DNA from: Prolixibacteraceae bacterium UBA1413
GTDB taxonomy: Bacteria; Bacteroidota; Bacteroidia; Bacteroidales; Prolixibacteraceae
Assembly (NCBI GenBank): GCA_002304925.1
Contig: DBPT01000022.1
Span: 43,822 to 107,821, forward strand
Direction of reading: 5' to 3'
DNA: 64,000 bases
In this document: one piece after another, positions 7,975 through 15,260 of the stretch
How positions within the stretch are numbered: position 1 is the first letter of the stretch
How the letters are laid out: each line of letters starts with the position of its first letter
The notes under the pieces: model-generated
What the model saw: the letters and a program-made list of their open reading frames with translations, nothing else
What the model was told of the DNA's origin: nothing
The model's database searches: none
Made by a program: the position numbers and the translations under genes

Positions 7975-8533
7975 TCTGGTCCGCTGCGATTTGGAGTTCA
8001 GCGAACCATTCTTCGCCATACTTGCGGGTGAGGGGAACCTGTAGGAACCGCCACAACGGCATCCTGATTTTCTTTCCGCATTCCCGTCCCGGCCGGCAGA
8101 TTTCGATTTTTTGATAGTTGACTGCATCAAAGTGGCGGTACGCCGTGATCCTGACGGGAAAGAGGTGGCATGACAAGGGCTTTCTGAAATTCAGATATCC
8201 TTCATTCCAGGCCTTTTCCACCGCACATTTGAGTATTCCCTGGTCGTCGTAATAGGAATAAGCACATTGCCTGTCGAGTACGAGAGGGGTTACCACATCG
8301 CCATCGCTATCTACCAGGGAAAAGCCTTTGTTTTCGATCACGTTCCGATGGTCTGGAGGCAGGAAGTCGCGGTAACGGGGATAATCTTGTTCGAGCAGTT
8401 CCGGTTCTCCGGGGGCCAGGGGTGCCCCGGAGTCCCCTTCAATGCAGCAGGCGCCCTTGCATTGTTCCAGGTCACAGGTGAAATACTCCCTGAAAAGATC
8501 CAAGCTGACAATAGCTTTGCCAATTTCGACCAC
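7961..8533 (-). CDS. DUF3109 family cysteine-rich protein
   Basis: A 190-residue cytoplasmic protein of unknown function conserved in Bacteroidota. It contains an N-terminal cysteine cluster CDLEQCKGACC near residues 20-30 and further cysteines in RQCAYSYYD, LKCAVEKA, LSCHLFPV and EICRPGREC, an arrangement resembling YkgJ-type zinc or iron-sulfur binding proteins. The start is a GTG at 8533 (Val-Glu-Ile-Gly follow), since there is no upstream in-frame ATG before the repeat-rich spacer. It lies 45 nt downstream of gpmI on the same strand and its 3' end overlaps the convergent VOC gene by 14 nt. Confidence 0.8.
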   Translation of the reverse strand: MVEIGKAIVSLDLFREYFTCDLEQCKGACCIEGDSGAPLAPGEPELLEQDYPRYRDFLPPDHRNVIENKGFSLVDSDGDVVTPLVLDRQCAYSYYDDQGILKCAVEKAWNEGYLNFRKPLSCHLFPVRITAYRHFDAVNYQKIEICRPGRECGKKIRMPLWRFLQVPLTRKYGEEWFAELQIAADQINRP

Positions 8534-8536
8534 AGT

Positions 8537-8570
8537 CTAAGGTTGAAGTTAAGATTAAGATGAAGGTTGG
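8537..8570 (+). repeat. Short TRARGY-like hexamer array in the gpmI-DUF3109 spacer
   Basis: The 45-bp spacer reads on the plus strand as TAAGGT, TGAAGT, TAAGAT, TAAGAT, GAAGGT, TGGG. It resembles the arrays at 2934-2984 and 32031-32132 but is shorter and more diverged, and here both flanking genes are on the opposite strand, so it covers the DUF3109 translation-initiation region. Confidence 0.55.
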
Positions 8571-8578
8571 GACCGACT

Positions 8579-10111
8579 TCAGTTTTCGATGAGTATTTTG
8601 CCGGTCATTTCCGCGGGGATTTTCAAACCCATAATGTAAAGCAGGGTTGGCGCCACATCTGCCAGGATTCCGTCCTTTAACCTTACGTCTTTCCGCTCGC
8701 CCACATAAATGCATGGAACCGGGTTAAGGGAGTGGGCGGTATTGGCTGATCCATCCTCGTTGACCGCATTGTCGGCATTGCCGTGGTCGGCGATGATGAG
8801 CACCTCATAGCCATTGGCGCGGGCAGCTTCCACAACTTCTTTCACACATGCATCAACGGCAACCACAGCCTTGTAAATCGCTTCATAAACCCCGGTATGC
8901 CCGACCATATCGCCATTGGCAAAGTTCAGGACTATGAAACCGGCTGATTTTTTATTCAATTCGGCAACGATTGCGTCTTTCACCTGAGGGGCCGACATTT
9001 CGGGCTGCAGGTCATAGGTAGGAACCTTGGGGGATTGGATCATGATCCGGGTTTCACCGGGGAATTCAGCTTCCCTACCTCCGCTGAAGAAGAAAGTCAC
9101 GTGGGCATATTTTTCGGTTTCAGCAATCCTGATCTGGCGGATTCCGGCATCAGAAACCAATTCTCCGATGGTGCGGGTGACATTTTCCTTTTCAAAGATC
9201 ACGTTGATCCCCCTGAAGTCCTCTTTATAGCTGGTCATGGTATACCACTGCAGGGGCATGGTGTGCATGCCGTATTCGGGCAGGTCCTTCTGGGTAAAGG
9301 CGATGGTGGTCTGTCGCAACCGGTCGGTACGGAAATTGAAACAGATGACCACGTCATCCGCCTCGATCAGTCCGATCGGATCCCCCTCCCCGTCGACAAC
9401 GACGATGGGTTTGATAAATTCATCGGTAACGCCTTCCCTGTAACTCCTCCTGATGGCTTCCGGGAGGTTGGTGGTTTTATCCCCTTTTCCACGGGTATAG
9501 AGATCATACGCCAGTTTCATGCGGTCCCAGTTCTTATCACGATCCATTCCGTAATAGCGGCCGATCAGGGAGGCGAATCTGCCGTTGGTCCCCTTGAGTG
9601 CTTGGATATCCTCTTCAACAAAACCGAGTCCGGAACGGGGATCGGTATCCCTTCCGTCAGTAAGTCCGTGGATGAAGATCTTTCCGACTCCCATGTCGGT
9701 ACCGATCCTGCACAACGCCACCATATGCGAACTGAGGGCGTGCACGCCTCCGGGGCCGATCAGTCCGATCAGGTGCACGCTCCTGTCATTCTCGCGTGCA
9801 TAGGTAAAAGCCTTTACCACCCGGGGATTTTCCCAAAGTTCGCGGTCTTCAATTGCTTTGGTGATCCTCACCATGTCCTGGTAGATGATCCGGCCAGCCC
9901 CGATATTGAGATGCCCCACCTCGGAGTTGCCCATCTGTCCGTCGGGAAGCCCGACATTCCTTCCGCAGGTAAGGAGTTGGGAATAGGGAGCGGTGGCTTT
10001 CAGGGAATCCAGGAACGGCGTGGGTGCCTGGGAAATGATGTCCCGCGGGCTGCCGTCGCCGATTCCCCATCCGTCGAGAATGACCAATATCGCTTTTTTA
10101 ATGTCTGTCAT
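8579..10111 (-). CDS. gpmI: 2,3-bisphosphoglycerate-independent phosphoglycerate mutase
   Basis: Interconverts 3- and 2-phosphoglycerate in glycolysis and gluconeogenesis using two Mn ions. The 510-residue length matches iPGM. The alkaline-phosphatase-like metal site is visible in ILDGWGIGDG (residues 11-20), the phosphorylated serine is Ser63 in MGNSEVGHLN, and the second metal cluster is in FANGDMVGHTG and IADHGNADN towards the C-terminus. The GLTDGRDTDPRSG loop belongs to the inserted transferase domain. The ATG at 10111 gives the canonical N-terminus. It is followed by the DUF3109 gene on the same strand. Confidence 0.96.
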   Translation of the reverse strand: MTDIKKAILVILDGWGIGDGSPRDIISQAPTPFLDSLKATAPYSQLLTCGRNVGLPDGQMGNSEVGHLNIGAGRIIYQDMVRITKAIEDRELWENPRVVKAFTYARENDRSVHLIGLIGPGGVHALSSHMVALCRIGTDMGVGKIFIHGLTDGRDTDPRSGLGFVEEDIQALKGTNGRFASLIGRYYGMDRDKNWDRMKLAYDLYTRGKGDKTTNLPEAIRRSYREGVTDEFIKPIVVVDGEGDPIGLIEADDVVICFNFRTDRLRQTTIAFTQKDLPEYGMHTMPLQWYTMTSYKEDFRGINVIFEKENVTRTIGELVSDAGIRQIRIAETEKYAHVTFFFSGGREAEFPGETRIMIQSPKVPTYDLQPEMSAPQVKDAIVAELNKKSAGFIVLNFANGDMVGHTGVYEAIYKAVVAVDACVKEVVEAARANGYEVLIIADHGNADNAVNEDGSANTAHSLNPVPCIYVGERKDVRLKDGILADVAPTLLYIMGLKIPAEMTGKILIEN

Positions 10112-10151
10112 CTGTTAAACCTCCTTTAACAAGGCGACCTGCCCTGTTCAT

Positions 10152-10529
10152 TTAATAATCGTCGTCGTCATCACCCTCATCATCAGGCTCGTCCAGGGGT
10201 TCTTCCTCTTCATCCTCATCGGCAGCCGCCAGTTCCATGTCGGCATACTTGTCCTCATATTCCTCCCTGACATGATCCTTAAGGAATCCGTCATCATCAT
10301 AATCGTCGTCATCCTCAATGATACGCTCCGCTTCACTCAGGGTCATCCTGATCAGGTAATATTTGTCTTCCGTTTCAAAGGGCAATGCACTCACATTCTT
10401 TCCATCCTTGTCAAAGTAATAGATCAGATAATCGCTGAAACCCGTGGGGTAAACCAGCTTGATCTGTTCCTGGATGGCCGGGTCAAGTTTGTCATAATCC
10501 TTGATGACTCTTGGTTTGTTCTGATTCAT
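10152..10529 (-). CDS. Small highly acidic conserved hypothetical protein
   Basis: A 125-residue soluble protein. Residues 1-80 look like a folded domain (LDPAIQEQIKLVYPTGF, then YYLIRMTLSEAERII). Residues about 72-80 and the last 40 form Asp/Glu tracts, ending in DDEGDDDDDY. I recognise the general form from Bacteroidota genomes but know no function. The acidic tail could mimic nucleic acid, bind cations, or keep a partner soluble; that is inference only. It is 40 nt upstream of gpmI on the same strand and may be co-transcribed with it. Confidence 0.7.
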   Translation of the reverse strand: MNQNKPRVIKDYDKLDPAIQEQIKLVYPTGFSDYLIYYFDKDGKNVSALPFETEDKYYLIRMTLSEAERIIEDDDDYDDDGFLKDHVREEYEDKYADMELAAADEDEEEEPLDEPDDEGDDDDDY

Positions 10530-10876
10530 GGATTAAAGATTAATCGGATTGTTTTAGCACTGATCACATCCGCGATGCTGCGGTTATATGACGGGGTGAA
10601 AATAGAAACTTTTTAATAAATAAAATACGTTGCCTGCAATTATGGATTTTTTTTTAAAGGTGATGGTTTTACCATTCCACCAGGGTCACCATTACGGCAG
10701 CCTGACCCATCAGCGAACGTGCCGAAAATCCATTCATCATGCCTCCCAACAGCATCAGGATTAAATGACAGGAGTCTCACAATGCAATTCCTCAGCTATT
10801 TTTTCCGGTTAAAATAAAGCAAATTTAAACTTCAAACTGTATATGTCAAAAATCCTGTTTCCCCGGGGTATGCGTA
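10530..10876. other. Intergenic region with a possible tiny membrane peptide
   Basis: This 347-bp gap lies between two minus-strand genes. Minus-strand frames across about 10665-10770 include one short hydrophobic stretch (with MLLGGMMNGFSARSL) that ends in a stop, but no homology is recognisable. An A-rich/T-rich tract lies at 10610-10660. I see no RNA gene or strong terminator hairpin. Confidence 0.3.
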
Positions 10877-11695
10877 TCAGGCATGGGGGTTTCTTATTCT
10901 TCGGTAGATACAGGTTTTGTTGGTGCAAATATGGCAGCGATAACCGGTTCGTTTCACCCCAGGACCGGCTCCTATAACGCCGCTAATGGATTTCACGGGA
11001 TTCATCAGCGAGGAGGGCAACAGGGTGATTCCCAGGAAGCCGGGAGGAAAAAAGGAGAAGAGTTTTTGTTGTTCCGCCACATCCCAGTTGCAATACCCGG
11101 GGCTGTAGGAATCGGAAATGGCCCAATTCGCGGGTGCCAGTTGTGTTTCCAACCACTCCATCATTCTTTCGGAAGCTTTTTCAGCGACCACTGAGCCCAG
11201 GGTATCGAGTACGTAACTGTATACCTGGTCACCGGCATCATTGAGATTTCGGCACCTGACGGTCACCGCTTCCCCTGCTGTGGCGGCAAAAAAAAGGAGG
11301 GCATCCCCATTTTTGATTTGGGTGAAGATGATCTTTCCGGGGAAAAAAGTATGGTTTCCTGCCCTAAAAACCCGCCTGGAGTTATCAAAGAGGACAGGGG
11401 CCAAAACGCGAAAGCCTGCCCTGGGTTCGAACAATGAAGGGGCTTCCTCCAGGGCCGAGAGGACCATTCCGGCGAAGGGTTCCGGGGTTTCTCCCGGAAT
11501 AAATCCCAGATCGCGCTCCACCTCTGCGGGGGAAATCTCCAACTCCTGCCAGGAGTAAGTGAAGTCCCTGATTCCGGAAGGTCCGTTTCCTGACTGCTGT
11601 TCCCTGGGAAATGGAAACAGGAGGCTGAAAATATCGCTGACGACACCAGATTTGTCTTCCCTGCCGCCATGTGGAATATCGACCGGGATGCTCAT
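10877..11695 (-). CDS. Stand-alone vitamin B12-dependent methionine synthase activation-domain protein
   Basis: A 272-residue protein resembling the AdoMet-binding reactivation domain of MetH. The recognisable core starts at DFTYSWQELEI (about residue 45) and includes SPGYCNWDVAEQQKLF (residues about 196-211), GITLLPSSLMNPVKSISG (about 220-237) and a C-terminal cysteine set CHICTNKTCIYRR. In MetH this domain binds AdoMet for reductive remethylation of cob(II)alamin; free-standing versions are thought to reactivate split methionine synthases or other corrinoid methyltransferases. The first 43 residues show no similarity, so the start at 11695 may be too early, but there is no later ATG. It begins 3 nt after the GH53 stop, implying co-transcription with polysaccharide genes. 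Confidence 0.8.
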   Translation of the reverse strand: MSIPVDIPHGGREDKSGVVSDIFSLLFPFPREQQSGNGPSGIRDFTYSWQELEISPAEVERDLGFIPGETPEPFAGMVLSALEEAPSLFEPRAGFRVLAPVLFDNSRRVFRAGNHTFFPGKIIFTQIKNGDALLFFAATAGEAVTVRCRNLNDAGDQVYSYVLDTLGSVVAEKASERMMEWLETQLAPANWAISDSYSPGYCNWDVAEQQKLFSFFPPGFLGITLLPSSLMNPVKSISGVIGAGPGVKRTGYRCHICTNKTCIYRRIRNPHA

Positions 11696-11698
11696 CCG

Positions 11699-12916
11699 CT
11701 ATGGGTTCATTTTGTAAGTCCAGTTCAGGTAACGGGTCACCGGCAACGTGTTTCCCTGGAAATCGAAAAACGCGGCATTTTCCCAAGATGAACCTTTTCC
11801 CCAGGGATCCTTCATTTCCGAGGTGATCCAGGCGGGTTCCCAGTAAAAGACGCCGTTGGCCCCTGCGGAAATCATCTCCTGGGTCAGCATCACCATAAAA
11901 TCGAGCTGTCCCTGCCGGGTGAAGGGAAAACCGGTCAGGGGTTTCTGGGAGCCGAACTGGTTGTTGTAATTGTCAGCACCAGAAATACTCCACGGATAGG
12001 CTGTTTCCAGGACCATTACCTTCTTATCGTAATCGGTTTTCATTTTTTTCACAAGGGTGAGGAGCGAGCCTGACGGGATGGTTGTATGCCAGAGGGGGTA
12101 ATATGAAAACCCGATGATGTCGAAATCCTGAATTCCGCCGTCGGTCACGGCTTTGGAGAACCACCATTCCAGGTTTTTGGGATCTGCCACATGAAGGGCT
12201 ATTTCGGTTTTCATGGAAGAATTGGCTGAGACATCCCTGACCGCTTTGATGGCGCTGTTGATGATGACCCCCAGGTTTTGCCACCGGCCGTTGCAGGCAT
12301 CGGGCGCCGGGAAACCCTCTTTGGTCCCGGTCATCATCAAGCCACAGTTTGTTTCATTCCCGATCTGCACCATTTCGGGCAACAGGCTGAGTTGGTCCAG
12401 TTTTTTCAGTACCGCAAAGGTGTAGTTATATACCGAATCGCTCAGCACATCCAGGGAGGTGATGTTTTCCCAGGCTTCGGGAGGTTCCTGGCGACCGGGG
12501 TCGGCCCAGAAATCGGAGTAGTGGAAATCGAGAAGCACCGCCATCCTTAGCTCTTTGGCCCTTCTGATGGTTTTTAACACATCGTCAAATCCGCTGTAAA
12601 GGGGTTTTGAAGGATTTCCATATACTTCCCTGACCCATTGCGGATTATGCCACAGCCTCACCCTCACGGCATTGGCACCGAGTGATTTCAAAATGGAAAA
12701 AGGATCCTTCGCTTCTCCCTCAACACGGTAAACACCCCCATGGTCCTCTATCTGGTTAACATACGAAAGATCCACTCCCATGGCAAACCAGGACGATGGC
12801 TCCTCAATTTCAGTTTCTTCGTCGGGTTCAGGATTTCCATTTTTATCACCGCAGGAAAAGCCGGTCATCACCAAGATCAACAATCCGCAAAGCGACAGAG
12901 GAAGAAAAGCTTTCAT
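11699..12916 (-). CDS. Arabinogalactan endo-beta-1,4-galactanase (GH53) lipoprotein
   Basis: Cleaves internal beta-1,4-galactosyl bonds of type I arabinogalactan or pectic galactan. The 405-residue protein has a lipoprotein signal with Cys22 (MTGFSC), so it is probably tethered to the outer membrane surface. The GH53 barrel begins near residue 43 (FAMGVDLSYVNQIE). The acid/base is Glu188 in QIGNETNCG and the nucleophile is Glu304 in VMVLETAYPW; NAVRVRLWHNP near 82-92 is also typical. It follows susD on the minus strand, separated by a 34-bp palindrome, and is the clearest indicator that the SusCD pair serves galactan. Confidence 0.93.
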   Translation of the reverse strand: MKAFLPLSLCGLLILVMTGFSCGDKNGNPEPDEETEIEEPSSWFAMGVDLSYVNQIEDHGGVYRVEGEAKDPFSILKSLGANAVRVRLWHNPQWVREVYGNPSKPLYSGFDDVLKTIRRAKELRMAVLLDFHYSDFWADPGRQEPPEAWENITSLDVLSDSVYNYTFAVLKKLDQLSLLPEMVQIGNETNCGLMMTGTKEGFPAPDACNGRWQNLGVIINSAIKAVRDVSANSSMKTEIALHVADPKNLEWWFSKAVTDGGIQDFDIIGFSYYPLWHTTIPSGSLLTLVKKMKTDYDKKVMVLETAYPWSISGADNYNNQFGSQKPLTGFPFTRQGQLDFMVMLTQEMISAGANGVFYWEPAWITSEMKDPWGKGSSWENAAFFDFQGNTLPVTRYLNWTYKMNP

Positions 12917-13002
12917 ATGCTTCAGTTAAATATCAAAAAGCAAATATAATTCATTAATGTGACATCACAGAACTGGATACGGAACCTTCTGCCAGTAAAA
13001 TA

Positions 13003-13036
13003 GTGAAGGCCGTCCCGCATGCGGGACGGCCTTCAC
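13003..13036 (-). terminator. Perfect 34-bp palindrome, probable susD terminator
   Basis: Seventeen-base arms (GTGAAGGCCGTCCCGCA and its exact complement) form a GC-rich hairpin 19 nt after the susD stop. On the minus strand it is followed by TATTTTAC. It would separate susCD expression from the downstream GH53 gene, wholly or partly. Confidence 0.75.
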
Positions 13037-13055
13037 CAGGGGTGACTTCAACCGG

Positions 13056-15230
13056 TTAATAGCCCGGATTCTGATACGCTGCTTTTGCAGCGACATCTAA
13101 GGGTTTCCCGTTTTCATCGGTCAGCAGGTCAAGGTAAGCCTTTGGCCATACCCTGAAGGTGTAGTGTTTCTGCATGGTTCCCTTTCCGTTGCCGTCCTGG
13201 CCGTTTCCGTTGTGGGTATTGAAAGCCACAGGCCAACGTCCGGTTTTATCGGAAGCCACCTGATTCAGAAACATGATACGGTCATAGAGAATTCCGGCGT
13301 TGTGCTGGTCTTCCCAGGCAAGACCCTCGGAAAGGAATTCCCTCGCCTTCTCATTGTAGATGAAGTGGATGAACATGTCCGCCTTACTGGTAACCGTGGG
13401 GATGTAATGTTCAGCCAGGGCTTCCGGTGTTCCGGGGGAGAAATGGTTTTCGGTCACTTTGATGGCGTCATAGGTGGATGCTGTCACGGTATAGGGAGCA
13501 TTTTTCTCGCCTGCGGGAAGGTTTGCCGCCTGAGGTTCATACATCACACATACCTCAGGACGATTTTCCCCTCCCTTGTATGCCGCTCTTTCACGCAACA
13601 CGTTGATATCGGCGACGGCCATTCCATAGCTGCCTTTCCTTCCGTAGGCTTCAGCCCTGATCATGTAGGTTTCGGCCAGCCTCATCAGAATGGCGTCTCG
13701 GGTCCCAGCCTCGCTGTTGAAATTACTTTCCGCGGTGCTGCCTCCCCTGGAGGGGTCCACATATTTTGCCGAAGAGAGATAGGGAGCGGTCCGGGTGTTC
13801 GCCAGGCCCATCCCGGTACCGTCGATAAAGAGGCGGTAATAGTAACGTCCTGTCTTTTCCGATTTCACCCATCTGACGATAAACTGGAAAGGCATGCTCA
13901 TCACCATGGCCGAATCCAAGGCCTCTTCCTTTTGGTTTTCCAGGTATATCAGGGCTCTTTTTCCAAATGCGATCCGTTTGCTTTTGGCGGCAACGGCAGG
14001 TTCACCGGCAGGTTTGTTGGCATTCCACCAGGCTGCGGCAGCATCGCTCCACACAAAGCTGGTGCCTCCTCCGCTCATATTACAGATGTATTCCTCGACA
14101 AAAGTCTTGTAGTAACGGCTGTCATTCACCTTGTCGATAAAATTATCGTAAGCCCAATCGGTGGGTTTGTAGGTACCGAAAGGCCTTCCGTAGGCCATGG
14201 CGCGGGTCACCCCCGTCTGGTTGGTATAATCCCCGGTGTGGTAGTTACATGACCGGTTGCCGCCGAAACGGCCGTTCAGAGAGGTATTCACGTCAAACTG
14301 GGCGGCCAGCATCACCTCTGGACTGGGGGATGTTTCTGAAACGGCGGGATTAAAGAGGGTCCAATAGTCTGATGCCAGTCCTTTGAGGGTTCCCGATCCG
14401 CCGGCGAGGGCGTTGATCACCTCGGTGGTGATGGTGATGACGGAATCCAGATCGCTGGACACACTTCCCTTGTACAGCATTTTCAGATGTGGTTCGCCGC
14501 TGTTCCGGAAGGCGGCTGCCTGGGCCCTGTTCAGGTAGAGTTTGGCCAGGAAATGGCCGGCAGCCCATTTGGTCACCCTCCCCCGGTCGGCCTGGCTGGC
14601 TGGCAGGTTCTGGTAAGCAAAACGCATGTCGGAAATGATTTGCCTGTAGATGGTTTCCAGGTCGGACTTCGGGTAATAATAAATGCCATTGTCCTCGGTC
14701 TTGGCTTCCAAGAGGAGCGGAACGGCGCCCAGCTGATTGGAGATCAGGTAGTATGCCCACGAACGCAAAAAGAGGACCTCTGCCTTGCGCTGGTTGGCAT
14801 AGGCGGCGTCGGTGCCGAAACGGCCCGGCTTCACCGTCTCGATCTGTTTCAGGGCTATGTTGCAATTGTTGATGTGGGGATACGCCCCCATGGGTGCATA
14901 GCTCGAATTGGCCGAACCTATGTAATTGGTGATATTGCCGGCAATGGTGCTCACATCGGTTCCGAAAGCCGCACTGTTGCATTTGGCAATGGCCGAATTG
15001 GCAGCGGCATGCTGGTACTGGTCTGTCTCCGGATCGTTCAGCTTGGCCCCGTTGGAATCCCATTCATGTTTCACCCGCAAGTATACGTATAGTCCCTTTA
15101 CCAGAGCATCCAGTCCGCCTTCGGTATTGTAATAATCCTGGGTCAGGGTCGAAACTTGCTTCTCTTCCAGGAAATCCTCGCAGGAAAAGAGGAAAATTAC
15201 CGCCAGAAACAAGGAAATATATCTCTTCAT
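13056..15230 (-). CDS. SusD/RagB family nutrient-binding outer membrane lipoprotein
   Basis: The surface glycan-binding partner that caps a SusC transporter. The 724-residue protein has a short lipoprotein signal with Cys17 (FLFSC), then the characteristic start CEDFLEEKQVSTLTQDYYNT and SusD-type TPR helices. The DILMRLAETYMIRAEA segment (LMRLAETYLxxAEA is a SusD signature) lies near residue 510, and the C-terminus EKAREFLSEGLAWEDQ also matches RagB/SusD. It is longer than SusD itself (about 550), in the range of larger RagB-type members. It begins 30 nt after susC and is surely co-transcribed with it. Confidence 0.93.
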   Translation of the reverse strand: MKRYISLFLAVIFLFSCEDFLEEKQVSTLTQDYYNTEGGLDALVKGLYVYLRVKHEWDSNGAKLNDPETDQYQHAAANSAIAKCNSAAFGTDVSTIAGNITNYIGSANSSYAPMGAYPHINNCNIALKQIETVKPGRFGTDAAYANQRKAEVLFLRSWAYYLISNQLGAVPLLLEAKTEDNGIYYYPKSDLETIYRQIISDMRFAYQNLPASQADRGRVTKWAAGHFLAKLYLNRAQAAAFRNSGEPHLKMLYKGSVSSDLDSVITITTEVINALAGGSGTLKGLASDYWTLFNPAVSETSPSPEVMLAAQFDVNTSLNGRFGGNRSCNYHTGDYTNQTGVTRAMAYGRPFGTYKPTDWAYDNFIDKVNDSRYYKTFVEEYICNMSGGGTSFVWSDAAAAWWNANKPAGEPAVAAKSKRIAFGKRALIYLENQKEEALDSAMVMSMPFQFIVRWVKSEKTGRYYYRLFIDGTGMGLANTRTAPYLSSAKYVDPSRGGSTAESNFNSEAGTRDAILMRLAETYMIRAEAYGRKGSYGMAVADINVLRERAAYKGGENRPEVCVMYEPQAANLPAGEKNAPYTVTASTYDAIKVTENHFSPGTPEALAEHYIPTVTSKADMFIHFIYNEKAREFLSEGLAWEDQHNAGILYDRIMFLNQVASDKTGRWPVAFNTHNGNGQDGNGKGTMQKHYTFRVWPKAYLDLLTDENGKPLDVAAKAAYQNPGY

Positions 15231-15260
15231 AATACGCAGTTTTTAAAAGTTAAACAATTA

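Noticed and set aside
9035..10129. Long plus-strand open frame of 364 codons opposite gpmI
   Set aside because: gpmI on the minus strand has full family motifs; the opposite frame is an artefact of its codon composition.
12917..13055. Cobalamin riboswitch before the GH53/corrinoid-activation genes
   Set aside because: The gap is only 139 bp, dominated by a palindrome, and no B12-box-like sequence is visible.
13164..14252. Long plus-strand open frame opposite susD
   Set aside because: No family resemblance, and the SusD signatures on the other strand are clear.
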